A stretch of 64,000 nucleotides of DNA from Schistosoma haematobium (Eukaryota > Platyhelminthes > Trematoda > Strigeidida > Schistosomatidae): NCBI RefSeq assembly GCF_000699445.3, contig NC_067202.1:8861458-8925457 (forward strand), read 5' to 3'. Of this stretch, positions 58,901-64,000 are shown piece after piece. The notes beneath the pieces were generated by a model, which was given only the letters and a program-made list of their open reading frames with translations, made no database searches and was not told the origin of the DNA. Both the position numbers and the translations under genes were made by a program. Position 1 is the stretch's first letter. The number at the start of each line of letters is the position of its first letter.

Positions 58901-61040
58901 AGTAGTCACTATTCACGCAATGGTGCACGCCTCAATTATTATTCGTGTATTATTTCATTTTAACGTAATATGAACACTTAGTTTGAGTCTTTTTCCCCAC
59001 TCTTTTCTTGTTTTGTGTAATAAATTGCTAATGAGATTTTCTATTTTACTATAATTAAAAATATTACACAGATTTATATTTCACCTATCAAAGTTGGCAT
59101 AGACGTTTACGTGTAGCAATTGCTTCTGGAGATTTGGTTATTTTACGATCTTTATTACCAATGGATATTTCCAATATAACTCAAAGCGATAATTTAAATG
59201 AATTGGAGGAAACAGTTCATAATTCAGCTGCTCCTTTGAATACTACTACCACTACTGCTGCTACTACGGCTAATATGCTGACCACTACTAATACATCCCC
59301 TACTGGTTGGTGTACAATTTTAAGATGACTACTTAACATTTTCAGGTTTTTTAAATTTATCAGTGTTTAGATGATATTATTTGTCCCCAGTATTGTGGAC
59401 TCTCAGCTCTGATTTGGATACACTGGATATCACAATACTGTTTTTTTTTCTAATCACGGTTAATCAGAAAAGGCAGGACTCTCAGGGAATATTTATTGAC
59501 AGCGACCGAATAATGCTGAAATTGGCAAGAAGCTATTCAGTATACAAATGTATCTACAATATCTTTGGAGGTAGGGGAGAAAGTTGGCACATAGAATAAA
59601 TATTGAACCGATGGTAGGGCATTTAAAAAGTGGCGTTGATTAGGATTTCATTATTACTCTATGATCACAAAGTGTCAGTATCGATTTATTTATGTGACTT
59701 GAAACTCCCTCGCTTCCGATCCCTGGTAGAGTCATGTATACTCATTGCTGAGGATTCTCATGCATCAAGATGAACCAGCTGTTCAATGCTCCTTGCTTTT
59801 CAATAGTACTCCAACTGCTGTCAATCTCTAACATAAGAAGTGATAAGAAGCGACGAAGAGTAAGATTATTGATTAGTTTAATATGGTGAACGTTCAGTTT
59901 AATATTCGTTTGTATTTTGACAAATTAATCTATGAACCATTTCGGTGTTATCCTACCGTATTCTAATAATTATTCATTTAGTTTTGACGGTGTGAAGTTC
60001 GTTTCAAGTAGTAATTGTTTTAATGTAATTAATAATCACTGCTTCTTAATCGTTGAGAAATGTGTCAAGAGTTTGGCGTAGTGTCGACGAGCCTTTGTTT
60101 TGCAATCACCGTCACGTTGGTATTTCTGAGTTGTATAACAATGAACAGGTTATAACGGTGGCGACGGTGTTAACTTATAAGTTCCAGTTTGGATGGTATC
60201 TAGTTTCCGTTAACAATGAATTCTCTTCTGATTCATGTTATACCAGTACTTTAGATAGATCAACTTGTTCAACTTTTGTTTTGTGCTGTTTTTGTAGAAA
60301 TATTATTGCTTATATTTCATCTAAGAGTTTATCTTATTTACAACACTACAAAAGCGATATTCTATTATTTCGAATAACTAGCAAGAAATAGAAATTTATA
60401 TGTTTATGTTTTAGAATGTATGATTAGTACATTGTATTCTCTTTACAATGGGGTTCAAATTATAATTTTATGAAATAAGATATCGAGTCAAATATCATGT
60501 GACAAAATCGCCAATCAGAATACCGACTTCCGTTACCTTGCTAAACCAATGGTGCGTCAACCAGCACGATCAGCCTTGAGTCAACTCTGAGTCCTTATCG
60601 GTCCTACGTATAGTAATTTCTCTCCTAATTCAGCCCGTTCAGTACATATAACATTCCATAAATTACTCCTAGCAGTTTTCATTCATTTATTCTTTGTTCG
60701 TATATAAGAAGTAACATTCCATCTGTTAGGTAAATAGAGCGAAAAAGAGACATTGACACACCCATACACACAAAAACACGTTTATTTATTTTTAAAATGA
60801 CTTACTGATATTAAGTGTTTATTTGCTTTTGAGATGTATTAAATATTTTCATATCGTTATTTATGCAATAGAGTGTACTTCACCTGGATCATCAACTGTA
60901 CCACCATATCGTGTTTGTTTAAAATTAATTAATCATCCATTAACTGATGGACGAAGACTTTTACATGTAGCTGTAGAATTTCAAAGTGATCCTGAACTAA
61001 TTCGTTTATTACTTGAATGTGGATGTGATCCAGCATTTAG
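46516..61040 (+). CDS. ANKZF1: ANKZF1/Vms1 orthologue, 11 exons, 3' end beyond window
   Basis: Exons: 46516-46614, 46680-46718, 46802-46852, 46903-47241, 48313-48428, 50031-50187, 51158-51527, 52642-52755, 56774-57046, 59072-59305 and 60872-61040. Joined they give 1961 coding bases (653 codons plus two bases) with every splice phase compatible. The first two exons are tentative. In the family, ANKZF1 (yeast Vms1) works in ribosome-associated quality control on 60S subunits: it releases the nascent chain by cutting the peptidyl-tRNA, and links to p97/Cdc48 and mitochondria. Domain order here: C2H2-type zinc finger, VLRF1 domain, acidic Ser-rich linker, ankyrin helices. In animal homologues a coiled coil, a p97-binding segment and a C-terminal zinc-binding segment follow; they are expected past 64000. 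Introns grow from 50-83 bp at the 5' end to over 4 kb and carry many mobile elements. Confidence 0.9.
46680..46718 (+). CDS. ANKZF1: ANKZF1 exon 2 (tentative)
   Basis: Thirteen codons (LERRSATIVLKIQ) between the acceptor TTGTTTTAG and the donor CAG/GTAAAT. The donor and phase 0 fit exon 3 well; the acceptor choice is less certain. Confidence 0.5.
46802..46852 (+). CDS. ANKZF1: ANKZF1 exon 3, first half of zinc finger
   Basis: Seventeen codons, KFHCNICQLKMDNAVDM, between TTCCCTTCAG and ATG/GTATCT. It carries the Cys-x2-Cys pair of the C2H2-type finger; the two His are on exon 4. The intron that splits the finger is only 50 bp. Confidence 0.85.
46903..47241 (+). CDS. ANKZF1: ANKZF1 exon 4, zinc finger His pair and start of VLRF1
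   Basis: Acceptor TTTTTTCACTCCAG, donor AGGAAG/GTAAAC, phase 0 at both ends, 113 codons. REHFKSEWHICNINRSL supplies His-x5-His and parallels the REHYKLDWHRFNLKQ segment of vertebrate ANKZF1. A Ser/Thr/Asn-rich spacer follows. The exon ends with MLFFRNYNSEIVGINRCVLF, the first strands of the VLRF1 domain. The ATG at 46876 lies in the intron and is not a start. Confidence 0.92.
47362..47900 (-). mobile_element. 3' region of a non-LTR retrotransposon (unassigned family) in ANKZF1 intron 4
   Basis: In + orientation it starts with TTTATTTATTTAAACACATA, the reverse of an AAATA-type tail. It then runs through a GC-rich non-coding stretch including CCCTCGGCCGTACCAGGGC. I remember similar sequence at the 3' ends of schistosome retroelements, but cannot name the family. 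The open frame at 47739-48035 within it looks spurious. Confidence 0.5.
48313..48428 (+). CDS. ANKZF1: ANKZF1 exon 5, VLRF1 core
   Basis: Acceptor CATTACATTCAG, donor GATGG/GTAAGT, 116 bp, ending in phase 2. KWAILLYSGGKFAGGIFDG corresponds to the family block CVVLMAAAGHFAGAIFQG of human ANKZF1. Confidence 0.93.
48900..49288 (+). mobile_element. non-LTR RT fragment (fingers region) in ANKZF1 intron 5
   Basis: The + strand gives ELQLLRRHKSPGPDDLLLAL, then FKDSSDFLVRELTELFTKVL and SIVVPIFEKGS, the N-terminal RT block with the conserved SPGPD. Broken by stops. Its right end abuts the RTE fragment at 49290 directly. Confidence 0.75.
49290..49693 (-). mobile_element. RTE-like endonuclease fragment in ANKZF1 intron 5
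   Basis: Diverged relative of 2430-2830 in the full element and of 26660-26945 and 37140-37420. Both ends are truncated. It keeps the reverse of GTGCATAATATTTAGTAACA and CCATGTATTTAGAAAAATTG. Opposite in orientation to the RT fragment it touches. Confidence 0.82.
50031..50187 (+). CDS. ANKZF1: ANKZF1 exon 6, VLRF1 with catalytic Gln loop
   Basis: Acceptor CTTTCAAAG, donor CGTAAT/GTAATT. It encodes IVHKTLRNYTVRAKQ, then GGGQ, and later SAGANLRRHGEATIRN. The GGGQ stands where human has GTAQ and yeast a GxxQ motif; the Gln is the residue linked to peptidyl-tRNA cleavage. This is the most conserved block of the protein. Confidence 0.95.
50640..50880 (+). repeat. SINE-type composite repeat, + strand, in ANKZF1 intron 6
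   Basis: 50650-50720 is the reverse complement of the companion segment at 11300-11350 and 40290-40350 (words GTTGAAC and TGGTCAC and TTTCTCA in order). 50800-50880 has the B-box GGGTTCGATCCCGTG and GATCGTAAATGAGCATTGCT of the hammerhead-type SINE. Confidence 0.55.
50920..51080 (-). repeat. hammerhead-type SINE remnant, - strand, in ANKZF1 intron 6
   Basis: In + orientation TTTTAGCTAGAGACAGCCG, then AAGCTTTTATGTCCTAGTGA and GGGACTCATCTGAGGTACGC. The core is mutated in both halves (CAGATGAG, ATAAA). It lies head to head with the + strand unit at 50640-50880 and ends about 80 bp before exon 7. Confidence 0.6.
51158..51527 (+). CDS. ANKZF1: ANKZF1 exon 7, end of VLRF1
   Basis: Acceptor AATTTTTTTAG, donor TATG/GTAAGA, phase 0 to 1. 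EISDLLHNKWRVLLQSCQ follows the block ending exon 6. WSPKVHRSIFF matches the strand containing RSGRSLFF in human. A poorly conserved Ser-rich insert comes next, then DDPRLRRIPCRSKHITYLHV, which matches the DPRLWDIPLATRRPTFQEL block. Confidence 0.92.
51528..52641 (+). other. ANKZF1 intron 7
   Basis: AT-rich. A degenerate tRNA-like SINE remnant may lie at 52375-52450 (ATTAGACTTTTAATCAATAG, then ATATTCAAACCCCC). Nothing else recognised. Confidence 0.5.
52642..52755 (+). CDS. ANKZF1: ANKZF1 exon 8
   Basis: Acceptor CTTTTTGAACAG, donor TTACG/GTAAGC, phase 1 to 1. The Asp-Pro at the start continues VYEEDP of the human protein. NQWRKLSESGDETLLETKSG is less conserved. Confidence 0.82.
52872..52939. 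repeat. (TAA)n microsatellite in ANKZF1 intron 8
   Basis: About 22 TAA triplets with one late interruption. Confidence 0.95.
53314..53598. mobile_element. MITE with 15-bp perfect TIRs and 8-bp target duplication, in ANKZF1 intron 8
   Basis: Left terminus GGCGAGACTATAATT at 53314-53328; its exact reverse complement is at 53584-53598. The flanks GGACTGTT (53306-53313) and GAACTGTT (53599-53606) form an 8-bp target duplication with one mismatch. Length 285 bp with no coding capacity. TIRs starting GG and an 8-bp duplication fit the Merlin superfamily, which is known from schistosomes. hAT also makes 8-bp duplications but usually has CA/TA-starting ends. Confidence 0.75.
53607..54040. other. part of ANKZF1 intron 8, nothing recognised
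   Basis: AT-rich sequence without recognised repeat or exon. Confidence 0.5.
54047..54245 (+). repeat. LTR-like repeat in ANKZF1 intron 8, paired with 21917-22235
   Basis: Begins TGTAATGTAGAAATACTACG. The body (TTATTGGTCACTTTGCCTCG, ATATATACTGTGATGTTCAT, CTTTTCTTGAAGG, TCTCTCTTTCCTTATGCATG) parallels the copy near 22035-22200. A TATA-like element (GCTATATATACTG) sits where an LTR promoter would be. No internal retrovirus-like genes lie beside it. Confidence 0.5.
54330..54500 (+). repeat. tRNA-like SINE remnant in ANKZF1 intron 8
   Basis: GGCGAGACCTGAAGGTCATG then the B-box GAGTTCGATCCCATG, then GCATGTGGTCGTGCACGAAC. The 3' part keeps CTCAGTACTTCTG and a T-rich run. Confidence 0.5.
54510..55985. 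other. part of ANKZF1 intron 8, nothing recognised
   Basis: Several short frames without splice support or recognisable domain. Confidence 0.45.
55985..56460. mobile_element. inverted duplication of a Penelope-like RT fragment in ANKZF1 intron 8
   Basis: Left arm 56109-56190 and right arm 56291-56370 are inverted copies of about 80 bp, with only a few mismatches, around a 100-bp centre. Reading the - strand from the centre leftward gives YNELYRQTGS, a degraded SPLGPLL block, YFIGDLENTIHRPA, and then a frame-shifted equivalent of KRYxDD-TFIICDK. This is the order of the Penelope-like RT palm (YRQTDGVAMGSPLGPLLA, then the YxDD block). The right arm carries the palm piece again in + orientation and continues to about 56460. 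Frames are broken. Confidence 0.65.
56774..57046 (+). CDS. ANKZF1: ANKZF1 exon 9, acidic Ser-rich linker
   Basis: Acceptor CTTTATTTTTTAG, donor GAAG/GTTTGT, phase 1 to 1. Composition is Ser/Asp/Asn-rich (LLSSSSDNSDLSDCVSSQDD), consistent with the disordered acidic linker between the VLRF1 and ankyrin regions of the family. Assigned from phase, splice sites and position, not from sequence conservation. Confidence 0.75.
57130..57787 (-). mobile_element. diverged RTE-like 5' fragment in ANKZF1 intron 9
   Basis: Contains the 5' leader in reverse (about 57660-57787, with GAGTTAGGGTTATTAACCAT and CCAACCCTTCCCCTTTGCTC). Next comes the N-terminal endonuclease region, with fragments such as VTINVIHCYTPTDDDSEDDK on the - strand at 57150-57250 (compare MNIIQCYAPTNDYNEDAK in the full copy). 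It is more diverged than the copies at 25.6 and 36 kb and is truncated on the 3' side. Confidence 0.82.
57790..59071 (+). other. remainder of ANKZF1 intron 9
   Basis: AT-rich, nothing recognised. Confidence 0.5.
59072..59305 (+). CDS. ANKZF1: ANKZF1 exon 10, start of ankyrin region with poly-Thr tract
   Basis: Acceptor ATATTACACAG, donor TACTG/GTTGGT, phase 1 to 1. WHRRLRVAIASGDLVILRSL parallels the LWNALLAACRAGDVGVLKLQ helices of human ANKZF1. The exon then has a Thr/Ala tract (LNTTTTTAATTANMLTTT) encoded by ACT/ACC repeats, probably a loop that varies in length. The ATG at 59134 is internal. Confidence 0.85.
59685..59840 (+). repeat. hammerhead-type SINE remnant in ANKZF1 intron 10
   Basis: ATGTATACTCATTGCTGAGG, then ATTCTCATGCATCAAGATGA, then ACCAGCTGTTCAATGCTCC and TTGCTTTTCAATAGTAC. 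CTGAGGA of the core is kept but the GAAA half is mutated to TGAA, so it should not cleave. Confidence 0.55.
59845..60871 (+). other. remainder of ANKZF1 intron 10
   Basis: A 112-codon frame at 60053-60391 has no splice context and no recognisable domain; taken as chance. Confidence 0.45.
60872..61040 (+). CDS. ANKZF1: ANKZF1 exon 11, ankyrin repeat
   Basis: Acceptor TTATGCAATAG, donor TTTAG/GTCAGT, phase 1 to 2. GRRLLHVAVEFQSDPELIRL then LLECGCDPAF is a typical ankyrin helix pair, equal to FTLLHAAAAAGRGSVVRLLL then EAGADP in human. No further exon was recognised up to 64000. Confidence 0.92.
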
Positions 61041-61439
61041 GTCAGTGTAGAATATTATTTTAAGTTACACATACATAAAATGTATTAATTTATATTTCTG
61101 TGTAATCATTTTGTTAGCTTGTTGATTTGTTGAAACTTTTTCTTTGTTCTAAACTCAATGCTATAATGATGATTTCTTGCATACACATCGTAGAGTTCCA
61201 GCTTGCTGGTTTAAAATTCTATTTCAAATAGTTCATTTTGGTCAGTAATCGAATAATTTACAAAAAAATACCCATATTGTGAATTAGAACAACATATATA
61301 AGCGAGCAATATTGTTTTTGATTAGATCCCCATCAGGCTTTAATATACAGTAATATTTATATGCATATACAAAATTACTAAACCAATCAAGGCAGTTCAT
61401 AATTCAGTGATAACAGTAGACTGAGATAACATTCATAAA

Positions 61440-61900
61440 AACTGTAAGTTTATGTAATAAGACATGTTCAGACAATTGGACAATGAAGCGTGTGTTTGGA
61501 TAAAAATAGGTGGGAGGGGGGGGGAAGAAAAATAAACGAAGAAAAAGTATGGGAAATAATAAGAAATAAAAGTGTTACAAATTCCTTATGAACGCAAAGA
61601 CTTGGATTGTTAGCTCGAATTCCTATGGATTCTACTATATTTAAGAGACGAAATCGAACCCCATAAGAAAAGCTAGATAATTCTGCTACATGACCGCTAT
61701 CGATCAAATGTGGTAGAATCGAGCTGCGTATTGTCTTGACGTAACCCTTTCTTAACCACGAAGTGAAGTAATCACTAACTTGTTGTCTCAGTTGTCTGGT
61801 AGTGCTCTCAATATAGCTTTCTCCACAGGAGCAGCTGAATTCGTAGATACACATATGTGTCAGAACCATATAGTGTTACAGTTAAATGTTGTCTCAACAT
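61440..61900 (-). mobile_element. Penelope-like element 3' fragment with GIY-YIG domain, in ANKZF1 intron 11
   Basis: The - strand frame at 61468-61869 begins CIYEFSCSCGESYIESTTRQ, continues with the VKTIRSSILPHLIDSGH block, and ends with IGIRANNPSLCVHKEFVTLL. This is the C-terminal endonuclease of Penelope-like elements. YIG has become YIE and the catalytic-helix Arg region reads RQLRQQV, so the enzyme is probably dead. The RT part is missing and the 5' edge falls at about 61870. In the family this domain nicks the target for insertion. Confidence 0.83.
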
Positions 61901-63640
61901 CGAGTACATAAGCAATTGTATTTGTCAAATAATTTGTATTAGTTTAAATAAAGTAAGAACCAACAATCGTAGCTGGATAATACATGAGTTCATTTATTTC
62001 ATGATTTCTTTTCATCTGCCTACAATCTATAGATCTAGAAAAAAACAATGAATACGCAAAACTTCTTTCTGAAAAGTTGTAACCAAACATTCGGTTTAAC
62101 ATCTCAATATTGATTGATGAACAACAATAATTTTGGGTGGAATGAATAAAAATCATTCAAATGGTTTTCTATTCATAGGTTAAATAATACGAATAGAAAA
62201 TTGAGAAGAGTATGAAGACAGAATTCCTAGAAATCAAAGGATAATTTCGTGATTTATGTTGTACTTAAAAAAAAAGACGACTAGCTGAGTAAACCTCAAG
62301 TAAGCAGCAAGAAATAAAGAAATTATAATAATGATCGTGAAAAAACTCCCTATATAACAAGCTCATTAAAACTCTGTCCCTTTGACAAAGCAAGATTGAT
62401 AACCGTGTCTTTTTGGATGCGAAAATTTGATTTAAATATTTTTATAACAACCGTTTCAATCCAGTGTGATACATTCAAATTCCTTTATGTATTAATTGTC
62501 TCGAAAGATTTTGTGACATCAACATCATATCCACTTGTCAGGCGAATAACGAGTTCGATCAACTTATGATAGTAAAATTTAAAACTGCACATTGCGAGAA
62601 TTAGTGAAGGAACGAAATTGATAAGTAAAAATTATGAAATAATATTCAAAATTAAAAGGAAAGTTGAAGAATAAATACATCGATTCCGCTATGTGTAATT
62701 TTATATTTTCGAACTGTTGATCACGATTATTTTGTTAATTTCAACCTGGAAGCCTACACTTCTACACATAGTTCAAGTTAACTGTCAAAAATATATTTCT
62801 ATGTGTCAGTTTGGCTAGTTTTCTCTATACCACTGTTACACTAGCCAGGATAGTACGTCAGGTTTAGGGAATGATTGTTAGGTATCGATAATTTGATGAT
62901 GTTTTGAAGTATTGCAAATACATTTGTTGTTATAGGTTATAGATTGTCTCACCTAAACAGTAAATTGATTGTTACAGATGTATTCTCTAATTAATCTCTA
63001 TCAATAGTACCTTTTGTTATATATTTTGAATTATTTTTCACTTCATCTATAATATGCTGCTTTAAGGTCATAACTATAATTTAGAAACTTTTTTTAATCT
63101 GTTTTGTTATTTTTATTTTATTTATTCGATTCTTCAATGATATTGTGCAACCAGTTACTAATGGCCCACATTCTTTCTCTGTGATAGTGTTTCGAAGAGG
63201 GTAGTGGTATGTTAATGGGGATTTACTCAAGATTTATTTTTACAGCCGGTATACTTCTCCGTCTGCACAAATATTCAGGGTTAGATAGTAATATATTAAA
63301 AATCTCTTGGTGTATTTAATAAACTTCTGAAATCATTCCACAAGGCTTTAAAATCTCACGGTATCAAGTTTGTTTGAAATTATGCTATTACATTATCCTT
63401 AATCGATATGTTGACAAAGAACCGTATTCATAGTAAAAATTGTTCAAACTAATTAGTGATTATTTTTGCGCAAGTTAATTTAACCAACAAGATGTCGATT
63501 TGCCTTTTAAAAGGCTATCAAATCGCATAGGCACTACTCTGTATTGCTTTATTGTTACTAAACATGTTTTGCGAAAATCGTCGGAATCCATAGACTAGAG
63601 CGTTTTATTCACAGGTTTCTTCAAATCATTGTTCGGTGTA
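61901..63640. other. part of ANKZF1 intron 11, nothing recognised
   Basis: AT-rich. No exon with homology to the ANKZF1 coiled-coil or C-terminal region could be seen. Confidence 0.45.
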
Positions 63641-64000
63641 CCGTAAAACTGCTGAGTGATCGTCGATGAGGGTTAGGGATATTATACTGGGGAGGGGGCT
63701 AAGCACGAAAGATCTATTGATACGAGTGCGAATGTTGATCGACTGGGGTGTTTGAGACTGAGACCATGAGACGTATACCTTACCACCACCTTCACCTCCC
63801 TTGACTTGCGGTGTTGGGTGGAGGAGGGTATGATTTGAAGTAAGCTATGGAAGGCCAAACCATGAAATGGTATCAGTTCGTGTAATTATTGGTTGTTGGT
63901 GTGAGTTATGTTGGTAAATGCAGACTGTGTGTTTGTAGTGCACGGGGATATAGTGATGGATGGTTGGAGATGTTGTGTGACATTGATTTGAATCTGTCAT
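63641..64000 (+). repeat. GT-rich dispersed repeat (class unknown), cut by the window edge
   Basis: Base composition changes sharply near 63641: G+T-rich on the + strand with stretches such as GTGTTTGAGACTGAGACCAT and GGTGTTGGGTGGAGGAGGG. I believe similar sequence is repeated in schistosome genomes but cannot name it. It has no clear open frame. Confidence 0.45.

Noticed and set aside
60053..60391. 112-codon frame in ANKZF1 intron 10 as an extra exon
   Set aside because: No splice sites with fitting phase, no similarity to the family, and exons 10 and 11 join in phase without it.
1..64000. CRISPR array, operon or phage-like system
   Set aside because: The window is intron-containing, retroelement-rich eukaryotic DNA; no regularly spaced repeats or prokaryotic gene clusters were seen.

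Overview
The window looks like nuclear DNA of a blood fluke (genus Schistosoma, Trematoda). The evidence is a set of retroelement families typical of that genus: an SR2/RTE-like endonuclease-reverse transcriptase, a CR1-like element whose ORF1 carries a PHD finger, Penelope-like fragments with a GIY-YIG domain, and tRNA-like SINEs carrying hammerhead-ribozyme-like cores. The AT-rich, intron-rich layout and a host gene with very short 5' introns also fit. I cannot tell the species from the sequence alone.

One host gene is convincing: a + strand orthologue of ANKZF1/Vms1 from about 46.5 kb past the right edge. Eleven exons (nine strongly supported) run from 46516 to 61040. Splice phases agree across every junction and the order of domains matches the family: a C2H2-type zinc finger, the VLRF1 release-factor-like domain with its Gly/Gln loop, an acidic Ser-rich linker, and ankyrin-type helices. 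The C-terminal exons lie beyond 64000. The protein acts in ribosome-associated quality control, releasing stalled nascent chains from peptidyl-tRNA. Its larger introns are full of mobile DNA. A second, isolated, cleanly splice-flanked exon lies on the - strand at 34884-35074; I do not recognise its protein.

Region by region. 1-3088: 5' three kilobases of a nearly intact RTE-like element (- strand), open apart from two stop codons. 3089-11990: AT-rich non-coding DNA with microsatellites and SINE remnants. 11990-14841: three 3' fragments of the RTE family. 14842-25640: mostly featureless, with a degraded LTR-retrotransposon region at 20.5-22.2 kb. 25652-27186 and 35970-37665: two deletion derivatives of the RTE family sharing about 1.36 kb at near identity. 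27855-27992: a 5'-end-only RTE fragment. 29982-30300: an insertion flanked by 13-bp direct repeats. 33308-33540: an RTE copy with an inverted 5' end. 38975-39340: a solo LTR with a 4-bp target duplication. 39840-40770: SINE cluster with hammerhead cores and a foldback. 41300-44650: an internally deleted CR1-like element. 46516-64000: ANKZF1, with a MITE, an inverted Penelope RT fragment, LTR, RTE, CR1 and SINE pieces in its introns.

No rRNA, operon, CRISPR array or confident functional tRNA gene was found. Apart from the ANKZF1 exons and the one isolated exon, nearly all open frames are transposon fragments or shadows of them.
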